A stretch of 64,000 nt of DNA from NCBI RefSeq assembly GCF_963855985.1, contig NC_087093.1, forward strand, positions 3,107,501 to 3,171,500, in the 5' to 3' direction. The stretch's first letter is position 1, and each line of letters starts with the position of its first letter. The notes beneath the pieces are model-generated. The model saw only the letters and a list, made by a program, of their open reading frames with translations, did no database searches and had not been told where the DNA came from. Origin of the DNA: Ostrinia nubilalis. Lineage: Eukaryota; Arthropoda; Insecta; Lepidoptera; Crambidae. Below, piece by piece: positions 32,036-41,836 of this stretch. The translations under genes and the position numbers were made by a program.

Positions 32036-32710
32036 TTTTATTTATTAAATAGTCGTTGACTATCAAGACACTAGATATTCGTACAATAGAAATATGTTTC
32101 GAGCCTCACCGGAGAGTCGCGTGGCGTCCGACGTGTTAATAAGATGTAACTAAAACTAAATTACCTAAACATAGAAGAAGAAGAAACTTTGTTCACAGCC
32201 CGTCAGCCTAGCTTAATTTCATTATTTACTTATAATTTTTTGCCAAAGTGCCAAAAACTAAACAATAGCTATTGCCAATGTTTTTCTAACACAAAGAAAT
32301 TCCTTTATACTTATACTCGAAATAAACACTTTACCGCAATATTTTATTCATGTAAACAATGAATCCTTAGGGAGTTTTACTTGTATAAGTAAGGCCTTGA
32401 AAGCACTTGTGTTTACAACTGTTGTTGTTACGAGAACATTCAATCAAATATACCTCATCATACAAACCCACGCTCTAGAGAATTATTACACAGATAGCTT
32501 GTGAAGCGTCTCTTTAGAAAAGATTTTATGTAACTTTCTGTTATGAAATTACTTAATTTGTTATAAGGATAGCTCGAGTAATTTTGTAGCTTTATTATCT
32601 GAGTTGTTTTGGGTTACGAATAAAGGTCATAGCAGACTTTTATCAACTCGCCTACCGCGAGCTGTCATCGTCTTTCGCGCTGTCAATCGCGAGGCGAGGC
32701 GTCTATGTTA
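32036..32710. other. No gene seen
   Basis: Non-coding AT-rich DNA; CTCGCGATTGACAGC-type GC patches near 32650-32700 only. Confidence 0.4.
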
Positions 32711-32814
32711 TGGTGCGTCCACATTCGGCGAACATCATCCTGCTCACCCAGCTCTTGAGTGAGCAGGATGTCGAGTTTTCCGCGCGAGCCCGTTCGCCCA
32801 GTGTGGACGCACCA
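32711..32814. mobile_element. TTA-flanked MITE (TGGTGCGTCCACA)
   Basis: 104 bp; TGGTGCGTCCACATTCGGCG at the left and CCCAGTGTGGACGCACCA at the right, inner pair ATCCTGCTCAC / GTGAGCAGGAT. TTA at 32708-32710 and 32815-32817. Confidence 0.82.
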
Positions 32815-32832
32815 TTACGGTGCGGCAAAGAC

Positions 32833-32983
32833 GTCGCTTGCCTCTCTAACTGACGTATCTGAAATTTTTTTCGAAACTGAGTTATCTACACCGTCTTAAT
32901 CAATCTCGCAAGACGAATCGATCTGTCTTATCACCTGAAAATTTTGCAAAGTGTCAGTTACGTCAGTTAGAGAGGCAAGCGAC
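32833..32983. mobile_element. MITE with GTCGCTTGCCTCTCTAACTG ends
   Basis: A perfect inverted pair of about 25 bp, GTCGCTTGCCTCTCTAACTG and its complement, 151 bp apart overall. No clear target duplication. Confidence 0.8.
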
Positions 32984-33495
32984 TAAGAGTGCGTTGCAGT
33001 ATGGAGTTTCATACAAAGAATACTGACCGCCTCAAGTTCATACGGTTACGATCCCTTTCCGGGTTGATAAATGTGCGACGTCCTTAAAGTTTTAATAAGA
33101 CTTTTACGTGACGATTATTGTATTACATGAGAGCGATGCCATACGTTTTGATAAAACGTAGCGTATGGTTTCAACGCAAATGATTGATTGATTTTATGAT
33201 TTCAAAGCCACACGCGCGGTATCTCACGATATCACAACGAAACGCCGACGTCGCAGCGTTTGTAAATTAAATGGTATGTCAGTCTTTGATGCCTTCATCA
33301 TCACACAGCATCCCTTTCTGCCTCATCTCCCTAGCTCAAATAATTTAAATCCAAGAAAAAACAGGATTGATTTGAGTCATTTTTTTAAAAGTTGTACTCG
33401 ATAAAGTATTTCTTTGACAGGGATTTTCAAGCGGGCGAAGTGGGAAAGCTAGTATAATAATAAAAAAAATGTAAGTAATAACTTGATAGTACGCA
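32984..33495. other. No gene seen; small hairpin
   Basis: CCATACGTTTTGATAAAACG at about 33139 folds with the following TAGCGTATGG. At 33427-33451 a decayed Helitron-type end (AAGCGGGCGAAGTGGGAAAG, CTAGT) is visible. Confidence 0.45.
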
Positions 33496-33676
33496 GGGTA
33501 CATAGTACGCAGAAATGACGGCCGATGGGGCAGCAAGGTTCTGGACCGACAACCTCATAAAGGTAGCGGGAAGGCGCTGGATGCAGGCCGCCACCAACCG
33601 GCCATTGTGGAAATCATTGGGGGAGGCCTATGTTCAGCAGTGGACATCCTATGCTGAAGATGATGATGATGAATAC
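33496..33676 (+). mobile_element. RTE-like LINE tail, (GATGAT) subfamily, internally deleted
   Basis: ACATAGTACGCAGAAATGAC, GATGGGGCAGCAAGGTTCTG and then directly GACCGACAACCTCATAAAGG: about 50 bp between the KVL and WTD codons are missing. The end encodes GEAYVQQWTSYA and runs into a GATGATGATGAT tail. Confidence 0.8.
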
Positions 33677-34472
33677 TTAACTCGATATGAGTATTGTGTT
33701 AAGACAGTCTATAACAATACTACGTACAGCTTCACCAAACATAACAGAGATAATCCGGCATCGTCGCCACAAAGCCGAACTACTATAACAAAGTTAAGAG
33801 AATTCTTACGCGAAAGTAACGTCGGTTATAACTAAGGAACTCCCATCCAAAATGAAAACAGCCAGGTTAGGCGATAGTTGGGCAACTTGGCCGACAGTTG
33901 CGCGGGATCCGATAAATTAGCCACTCAAACTTTGCCCGGGAAGCCAGGGATGGGAATGTATCGATAGTGTTGGAAGTTTGACCGGCGAAGCTAGGGGTGG
34001 GGAAATGTCGATACTTTACTATAATATTCAAGTTTTGTGACTCGCAATAGGTGTCTGAAATGCTGATAAGACGATTTAACCTTAATTTAGGGATTAATTT
34101 TTGCTACCAGATACTTAGTCATAAAATGTTATAATTACCATTTTTCGTGGACTCGAAAATTCACTAATGCATTCATAAAAAGTCATGAGTTCGATTCCCA
34201 AATGTCATGAGTTCGATTCCCAAATTGCATGACTTTCGGGTCAAGAGAGTCTAGTTCCTATATCACTAGCCTAACTTATTAATAAATACCCAGCTGATGT
34301 TAAAAACAAGTGACGCCAGCGATTGATCGATTAGCAGCGGAAAAATCCTCCAACTTGGAAAAATATCGTCTAAGCTCTTTCAATCCCAATTATTTTTATC
34401 GGAAAATAACGATCGCATTTTGTTATGAGCTGATTCACTAATGGTCACGGGCACATTTAGTATAAATGTTAC
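33677..34472. other. No gene; 22-bp tandem duplication
   Basis: Non-coding. A perfect tandem pair of GTCATGAGTTCGATTCCCAA(AT) lies at 34182-34203 and 34204-34225. The unit contains a tRNA B-box-like GTTCGATTCC. Confidence 0.6.
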
Positions 34473-34529
34473 GGTTAATGTGATAAATTGAAAATTATGA
34501 ATAATCGCCGGTTATTATGCATAATTACC
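34473..34529 (+). repeat. Palindromic ATTATGAATAATCGCCGG repeat, left copy
   Basis: GGTTAATGTGATAAAT followed by ATTATGAATAATCGCCGGTT and ATTATGCATAATTACC. An inverted copy lies at 36702-36761, enclosing the ORF1 element. Confidence 0.75.
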
Positions 34530-34748
34530 AACAGCGAGGTAAAAGTGATAAATTAATCACATTTGTCAGTGATTATTTCATAATGTAACCTTAATACTAA
34601 CAAATATCATAAAAGAGAACACCAGCTCGTGTACAACGCTCATGTACAGCCTCACATTTTGAACGTTTTGATAACATATAATAATAATATAATTTGGCAA
34701 AATTAGTTTGGACTGTTTCTTGCGTAACATTACTTTGCCATAAAGCCT

Positions 34749-36000
34749 ATAAGAATAAGAATAAGAATAAGAAAAACTTTATTTGACACAAAAGAAAACA
34801 AAAACAGAACATAGGGACTTAAAACTATACACGCATAATATTTTGTGCCAAAAAGGCGCCCGCTCAGCATTAATCGAGCCACGCGTGCATGCACGCGTGC
34901 CCCGACGCTGGTTTTCAGCGGGTGCCTCTCCAACCAACATTTTAAATACAAAAAACAAAACATTAAACAAGACATTGACATTGACAAGAGGGCGCCACTA
35001 TCTCACCGCACCAATTTTGCTATGTTGAGAAAATACACACAAAAAATAAAAAAAATAAAAAAATTAGGAATACAACACTGGAGTCGACTCATGACGCCAG
35101 CCCCCCTAGACAAAATGCACTTTTATAAATGAATCAAAAATCGAATTTGTCAAAAAAACGTTCTCGCCCTTCTGCTCCGGGAGCTGGCCGATCTCGAGGT
35201 CCGCGAGCAGGGCCTCCTGGTCCCGGTCGTTCAGCTCGAGCCTGAGTCCCGCGACCGTCCGCTCCAGCTCCGCGACCGACGCCGCGCCCCCGCCAGCCGG
35301 GCCCGGACGCTCCGCGGCCTCCAGTCGTCGCTCGATCGCGTCCAGACGCGCCGCGTTGGCCTCGTCGCCCTGGTTTGCCTTGAGCTCCAGCGCCTTCATT
35401 CGCTCGTCCAGGCCGACGACGTGAGTCCTGCAGCTGTCCACCCTCTCCGACAACTGCAGCAAGCCGTCCCTGAGAGACTTGATCTCGGCTCGCCTGGTTT
35501 TCACTTCGTCCCGCATTTCTTCCCTAAATTGGCGAAGCTCGCTCATCATGCTCCGGACGGCCTCGTTTAGCGAAACCAGAGCTGGCTGGACGCCGCCAGT
35601 CGCCGGAAGTACCCTCTCCTCGATGCTCTGTTCCTCCGCTGTCTGGGTGTCATCATCCAGAGACATCCCCGTCTCGTCCAGACTCTCCGTGCGGGCCGCC
35701 GCGGCCGCCCGACGGGTGGTTACATGGCTGACCTCCGAGGACTTGACCGGCGTCTCGGTGTTGTCACCCCCCTTCCGCTGGCTACAGACGCATTCTGGGC
35801 ATATCCACCTGCTCTTGTGCTCCGACGTCATAGTGTTGTAGAATCTGCACTCGGGAATATTTACACAATCTATGTGCCAGTACTGCGCGCACCTACAACA
35901 TTTCAGGTATCGCCTGTCTGTGATATTGCGGCGGCAACCTGCGCAGGCGGGCATCTCCCCAGTTTTGTTTGTTACGGGTCCCCTTGTTGCCATTTTGAAT
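34749..36000 (-). mobile_element. LINE-derived element keeping ORF1 and 3' tail, ORF2 lost
   Basis: On the reverse strand: a start near 36000, ORF1 (35993 down), then within or just after the ORF1 end an abrupt change at about 35157 to AT-rich 3' UTR, AAATAAAG and a (TTATTC)n tail at about 34749-34775. RT and endonuclease are absent. Strong CpG/GC richness stops at the junction. It looks like an internally deleted LINE that could only move with help from a full-length relative. Confidence 0.72.
35106..35993 (-). CDS. LINE ORF1 protein with PHD finger and coiled coil, C-terminus replaced
   Basis: 295 codons. A PHD-type zinc finger spans residues 17-68 (C17, C20, C32, C35, H40, C43, C65, C68). 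Residues 69-130 are a low-complexity linker (RRAAAAARTESLDETG). Residues about 140-270 are a long helical coiled coil with heptads (MMSELRQFREEMRDEVKTRR, LNDRDQEALLADLEIG). Such ORF1 proteins of CR1/jockey-like insect LINEs bind element RNA and form particles; related proteins continue into an FP25-like domain after LADLEIG. Here that domain stops after about KGENV and the last 15 residues are read from the joined 3' UTR. The start at 35993 precedes the PHD finger directly. Composition differs strongly from neighbours. Confidence 0.75.
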   Translation of the reverse strand: MATRGPVTNKTGEMPACAGCRRNITDRRYLKCCRCAQYWHIDCVNIPECRFYNTMTSEHKSRWICPECVCSQRKGGDNTETPVKSSEVSHVTTRRAAAAARTESLDETGMSLDDDTQTAEEQSIEERVLPATGGVQPALVSLNEAVRSMMSELRQFREEMRDEVKTRRAEIKSLRDGLLQLSERVDSCRTHVVGLDERMKALELKANQGDEANAARLDAIERRLEAAERPGPAGGGAASVAELERTVAGLRLELNDRDQEALLADLEIGQLPEQKGENVFLTNSIFDSFIKVHFV

Positions 36001-36069
36001 TTTGTTTCAGAAGTAGGAGCAAACTAATCAACAAAATCACAAAAAAAAAAAAGAAACAAAAAAAAATAA

Positions 36070-36145
36070 GTTCGTCTGGATTTGAACCGGGGGAAACACG
36101 ATGATTCTGTCCGTTGCTTTTACCACTACACCAAAGTTGCTCTGT
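36070..36145 (-). repeat. tRNA-derived SINE head (or tRNA relic)
   Basis: The reverse strand has an A-box-like TTTGGTGTAGTGGTAAAAG and a B box GGTTCAAATCC at the proper spacing. The acceptor stem does not pair, so it is not a working tRNA gene. It lies just upstream of the ORF1 element, separated by T-rich runs. The SINE at 46711-47069 has the same TTTGGTGTAGTGGT. Confidence 0.6.
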
Positions 36146-36701
36146 ACGAAGTGTCGAAATTTCTGATACTGTGGGGCTGTTGGTAATGCTCAGTTGAGGG
36201 TGGTTGTTTATTATTTTCAAAAACTAATTGCAGGTCTGAGAGCTGTGAAGAGGTTATATTATCACTAGGTCGCTTTGATCTTGAAGTAAACGCCGTTTCA
36301 GACACTGCAAATGACCACTGTATCAACCTAATGTTATAACACTTATCACTGATAGTCCTTAAGCGAGTTATGTTAAGTTTTTTGAAATGTTTCAGCACAA
36401 TAAATGTTCACTATTTTTGTCCGTATCTGTTGTTTTTTCGTGAGGCCAACGATATCACAGATGCATTGATGTTTGACACGCCGAAATATTTTACATTTGT
36501 ACGATTTTGCAACTACTACATATTTTAAAATAAACAATACTACGGAGCCGATGTAAACAGTAGCACAGTGGTGCCCTCTCAACTATAACACATTGTTTTG
36601 ATTTAAAGTGAAAAATAGGTTAAAGTGCGGCGGCTAAGCCGCCTATTTAGTTTTATACACACATAAATGATCTCATATTAATCACATTTAGCAAATCATG
36701 A

Positions 36702-36761
36702 GGTAATTATTCATAATAACCGGCGATTATTCATAATTTTCATCACATTTATTACATTAAC
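36702..36761 (-). repeat. Palindromic ATTATGAATAATCGCCGG repeat, right copy
   Basis: Inverted relative of 34473-34529 with about 85-90 percent matching by eye; carries GGTAATTATTCATAATAACC and GGCGATTATTCATAAT. Confidence 0.75.
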
Positions 36762-38001
36762 TCAATTTTAATAAATTCTATTTAGTGTTTATTTGGATTC
36801 ATGTGACAACTAATGCTGAAAAGTCAAGTGTCCAGATACTCTGAATATAATTGAGCGAGCGAATCTTCGAGATCAAACACATAGCTCAAGACCGAACGCG
36901 ATGGATGACTGTTGTGGACGCCCTCTGCCCCATCTAGGGGACATAGGACCATAAGTCAAGAGCGAATCTTCGACCCATAATTTTTTCTAGTTGTACGAGT
37001 ATTTATCTTGTTGATTTTAACATTATTTGTTCACTGTAAGTTAAATGTGAGTTTTATCTATCTTTTTAATCTGGAAAACAGATTAAAAACTCGATAGTCC
37101 CATCCCTACTTAACCTGTAGTCTCATCCGGCCCGAACACTTAATTTTGCTGTCGTTCCTATGAAAAATGTATTCTTCTCATAGTCCAAGGAACTTGTAAC
37201 AACTTCCCTGTAGTAATGGTTCGAGTAGGAAATTTACGGTCTCAAGTTAATTGTTTCTTTTTTCTTCTAATTAGCAAGCAGTTGAGCTAGGTATTTTAGT
37301 TTACCATAGAGTTGCAATTAGAGAAAGAATGATTAAACCTAAATAATACGGAATGTCAACACTTTTGCTAACGAGACTACTTTTTTGATAAACGCGTTAT
37401 CCGTGTCAGCTTTCTGTTCGTCAAATAAATTCGGTGCATAAATTAAATTCAATTAAATTGATTTTTGTTTTTTTCTAGTGTGCAAATACCCTAACCTTGC
37501 AAAAAGAAATGCTGTGTAATTGAGGTCATATACGCATCATTGTGTAAACCATGTTAAAATGTATGAACTGTATGTGACTTGGAGTACCTAATAAATAAAA
37601 AATAAAAAATAAGCACAACAAGTAGAAGTCCATGTAAAATGGTGCGTATTGGGTGGACGGTGGTTTATAGCCCGTAGTTGAAAATAGCTCAGAAAATAAA
37701 ATTATATTATTATTTTTTCTCATTCAATTCAATTAAATAATTCACAAATCAATTCAGAACTAAATGAAATCATAACTAGCATTTTATTACGTCTTTTAAT
37801 TAAAACAATTAGGTACAAGGAGTGTTTTCGAGGGAATACAAATTGCTAAAATATGAAATGTTATTTTCGATATGTCACTACAATGTTCAATTATTATTAA
37901 TGCATAAACCAATAATAAATTCACATTTAATATACCACAGATTCAATTATTACATGTGGTTTGTGATGAGGAGAGTTCACAAACAACGGGTTTATTAAAT
38001 A
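36762..38001. other. No gene seen
   Basis: AT-rich; the frame 37526-37723 lacks domains. Nothing definable. Confidence 0.4.
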
Positions 38002-38227
38002 CTAGCTTTCCGCCCGCGGCTTTGCGCGCGTGGACTACATTATCTACATATTTTACGGAACCCTATTTTTTTCCAAAATAAAATTTAGCCTATGTTACTC
38101 GTGGATAATGTAGCTTTCAAATGGTGAAAGAATTTTTAAAAACGGTACAGTAGGTTTTGAGTCTATTCATTACAACCAAACAAACAAACAAACAAAGTTT
38201 TCCTCTTTATAGTAATATTAGTGTAGA
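38002..38227 (-). mobile_element. Helitron-like element g, reverse strand, different body
   Basis: Ends as the family (CTAG at 38002-38005, CTTTCCGCCCGCGGCTTTGC, and AGTAATATTAGTGTAGA at the 5' end). The body is of a different subfamily (TACGGAACCCTATTTTT, CAAACAAACAAACAAA). Confidence 0.75.
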
Positions 38228-38516
38228 TAATATTAGTGTAGATTAAACTAATTTAGATTAAATTTCTCAGAACTTGTTTCAATTGTGAATTACATTATTG
38301 GAAAGTCATAATTTCGGAATAAATTATTTAAATTTTCCATTCAATTGATTACAGTGAACAATTTGCTCATTCGAAATGTTGCATTTTAGTTCAATTGGAA
38401 AGTCAATTTAATTTAATTGGAACTTCAACAAGACGGAATTATTATTATGAATTGAGATTTAAATATAAATTGATGCAATGTTAATCTGATTCAGCTAAAA
38501 TGTAGAATATTCAGTA

Positions 38517-38712
38517 CTAGCGGCCGCCCGCCGCTTCGTACGCGTGGATCCCGTTTTACCCCCTTAATAGGGGTTGAATTTTGCAAAATCCCGTTTATGT
38601 GAGCACCTACATTCTAAAAAGAACACCCTTGCATAATTTGAGACTCCTAGCACTTGCTGTTTCTGAGATTTCATGATGAGTGAGTGAGCCTTTCGCTTTT
38701 ATAGACATAGAT
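38517..38712 (-). mobile_element. Helitron-like element h, reverse strand, diverged
   Basis: CTAGCGGCCGCCCGCCGCTT end, GATCCCGTTTTACCCCCTTA and GAGTGAGTGAGCCTTTCGC body, weak 5' end near ATAGACATAGA. Confidence 0.6.
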
Positions 38713-39249
38713 TTAGTCATTTTTTTACACAGTACAGTACTTATTCATGTAGTAACCAAACAATGCCACCATCAAAGTGTAATCAAGGAAAAAATCACTG
38801 AAGTTTTTAATTGCTAAAGTTTGACCATTCCTTATGGCTATAGTAGGCCGCCTTATCTAAATTACCGCTGTATAAGGAGGAGGTTACATTACGAAAGTTT
38901 CAATGCATTTTTGGGGTTTTGAAAAATAATTGTTGTTTTTGCTATACATATCTTTCATTTTGTTCACTTCAATCTTATTGGCTAATTTATGTGAAAACCT
39001 AGTAAGGAATATTATATTATTTATACGATTTTAAATGTTTCTGAGATCGCAGGCCATTCTTTTACACTATGATAGAGTAGTTTATACTTTCATACTTTGA
39101 AGCTTTATTTTGTACCTTACCCTGATGTAATAAATCTGTATTACTTATCTTATTTTAAAAATAAACGTATTTTAATAGTAAAATACTTAAAAATACTTTT
39201 TAAAATAACTCTTATGATGATAAGACATATAACTTTTTAAAAAAATAAA
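38713..39249. other. No gene seen
   Basis: AT-rich non-coding. Confidence 0.4.
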
Positions 39250-39660
39250 ACCGACTTCAAATGCGTGAACACAAAAAAAACTAAAAATTGAAAATATTGC
39301 GTATAAAAAAGTTTATCCCCAATTTTCCACCCTTGGGGGTGAAATATTTTCTTCAAATTCGCATGAAACCACCCTTTTGATAATACCTATTCAACAAAAA
39401 AATAATCGTTCAAATTGATTTATAATCGGCGGAGATATTGCGTATAAAAAAGTTCATCCCCAATTTTCCACCCTTGGGGGTTGTTTTTTCTATTATTAAA
39501 TTTAAATGGGACCACCCTTGAGGTATTACCTATACGCAGAAAAAAGATTTGTTCAAATCGGTTCATAATTGGCGGAGTTATCGCGTAACAAACATAGAAA
39601 AAAAAAAAAAAAAAACATACGGGTCGAATTGAGAACCTCCTCCTTTTTTTGAAGTCGGTT
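39250..39660. repeat. ACCGACTTCAAA...TTTGAAGTCGGT repeat with tandem core
   Basis: Short inverted ends ACCGACTTCAAA / TTTGAAGTCGGT. Two direct units of 141 bp each begin ATATTGCGTATAAAAAAGTT and contain CCCCAATTTTCCACCCTTGG. A 17-base poly(A) run and CGGGTCGAATTGAGAACCTC follow. A fragment recurs at about 29672. The element class is unknown to me. Confidence 0.75.
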
Positions 39661-40312
39661 GAAAAGATAACAGACTACAAACTAATTCCACGGTTCCAAT
39701 TTGAAAGTCTAATTTTATGTAAAGGCCAATTTAGATTAGCTAAAAACAATGTTAGTGAAATTCATGAAAAAGCATTCAATTGTAAAACCTAAAATGGCTA
39801 TTACTTTGAATATTTCACTTTGAGCGAAGGTATTTTAGTGAAACAATTCAAAGAATTTCCTTGAACTATATCGGAGTTGCCTGTTCGTGTTCACTTCAAT
39901 TTTTCAATTTTTGACTATCAAAAGTCCTATTATTTTTGCTTTTTACAATCAGAACAGTTTAAACTGAAAGGTTAGAAGGCAATTGGGCGATGGAGTCGGT
40001 CAAGTCATAGGTTTTTATAAATAAAAGTTAAAAAAGAAAAATCTTAATTGAAGAAAAGTAAAGTGTGTTAAACAAAAGAAGTTTTATTAATTATTTTCAG
40101 TTCTGTATTTTTGTCAATCGAATTTCTAGTAGGTAACTGGATTTTTGGGCTGACACTGTGTAGGTTTATTGTAGACACAAGAAGAAGATTTACTGAATTT
40201 ATTCATTCCTTTCGCTTGTGCTTGCTTTAAAGATGAGTAAAAGTGAAGGACAATCTAAAAACTTTGACTTTATGTTACTTCTAAAATGAGCCTTTGAACA
40301 TAAAAGAGTATA
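39661..40312. other. Mostly featureless; short shared repeat
   Basis: TTTTGGGCTGACACTGTGTA at about 40144 is also at 24352, followed by similar GTTT.TTGT.GACAC sequence in both places. Otherwise AT-rich. Confidence 0.5.
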
Positions 40313-40470
40313 GTTGTTGCAATTCACGAAGGCGAGTGAGCTTTACATGTGTGGTGGCTCGCTACTGTTCGTTTTTCAAAAGTTTTGATAGACATTACTC
40401 TATCATTATGTGCATGTAGTACACGCACACAGACAAGTAAAGCTCACTCGCCTTCGTGAGTTGCAAGAAC
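40313..40470. mobile_element. TA-flanked MITE (GTTGTTGCAATTCACGAAGG)
   Basis: 158 bp, 37-bp inverted ends continuing CGAGTGAGCTTTAC, TA on both sides (40311-40312 and 40471-40472). Confidence 0.83.
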
Positions 40471-40775
40471 TACATATAAATAAAAGTAAATTTTGAATAA
40501 TTGTTTGCACGTTATTACAAAGCTATAAAATGGTTAAATGAATGTGCCTAAGCCTGAAGGCCGCTGGGGTTATCGCCGCTCTCTAAGATGTATTTAATTA
40601 CATTTGCTTCGGGAACCAATTAATATGATAATAACGCGATAATAAAGTGTGAAAAAAGGCCGGATATCAAGAACTCGCTAATTACATTCCCTGCCTTGCC
40701 CTCATATTAATGTTGTTATAAGTGGTTATACGTTATAAGCTATGTTTTATATTACTTACTATTTGTATTTACTAA

Positions 40776-40869
40776 GGCTGAATAGCGCCACGTAACTTAA
40801 CTTTAACGATTTTTTTTTAATGGAACGTGATATATTTTTAGAGTCAAAGTAAGATGGTGCAACCCAGCC
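40776..40869. mobile_element. MITE B copy 6, shortened
   Basis: TAA-GGCTGAATAGCGCCACGTAA at the left and AAGATGGTGCAACCCAGCC at the right; the central ACCGGTTATC part is degraded to a T9 run. Confidence 0.78.
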
Positions 40870-41836
40870 TTTATAAAACAAAGTCGCCTTCCTATTTGTC
40901 TGTCCATACGTACGGTTAGATCTTTAAAACTACACAACGGATTTGGACGCGGGTTTATAATAGATAGAGTGATTCAAGCGGAAGGTTTTTAAATATAATA
41001 CATATCCGTGCGAAGGGGCGAGTCGCTAGTTAGACAAAAATAAACAGCATCAACTTAAACACAAAAAAATGTACAAGTTAAGCGCTTTCAAATGATACCA
41101 AACACGGCATATTTATCTTAACTTTATTTTTTTACTCTGTATGTTTTGTCCGCTAGAGGGCGCCACATTAGATTTTGTGAAACCCCATATAGCCTTTAAC
41201 CAGCGGACAATTAAGATGCTTCTAATGATAATATCATTTGTCATATTTGACATAATAATGTCATTTGTCGAATTCTGATAAGTAATTTAGAAGTTACGGG
41301 AGAACAGATGAACATACATACATACATAGGCTGTCAAAATTATAACCCTCCTTTGGCTTTGCCGTAATCGGGTAGGTAAAAAAGGAAAGAATGATACAGT
41401 GTGTGTAACACATTTAGTGTTACCGTTGCTATTAAAAAGAAATAAATATTTAGTTTTTTTGATAATTACAAGAACCTCGTCGCAATTTTCATAGACCACC
41501 GAACTTTATTTCCACCTTTTCTATTTTTTCTACTTTTGATAAAATAATTACTATCTTTAATATTTTTGCCGCAACGCTTAAAAATACGGTTCAAGATACG
41601 AATAGCAGTTAGGTAAGGCAACTCTTTGTAGATGGTAGGTTAGTTAATTAGGCGATGGTCGTCATGACTAAAAAATATGTCCTAATTAGTACGCAAAAAC
41701 CTTAATTAAGGTCAAAATTAATTAGTTCTTATCGGCCGAAGTGTCTCGTTTTTGCTTCATCAGAGCTTTTGTTAAGTATTTTACGTAAATGCTATTAAGA
41801 CTACTTGATGAAATTAATTGGGAAAATGTGTAAGTA
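40870..41836. other. No gene seen
   Basis: AT-rich non-coding. The reverse frame 41287-41499 has no domain. Confidence 0.4.

Noticed and set aside
35479..36104. Forward frames across the ORF1 region
   Set aside because: They are antisense shadows of the GC-rich LINE ORF1.
36070..36145. Functional tRNA gene
   Set aside because: A and B boxes are present but the acceptor and T stems do not pair; better explained as a SINE head.
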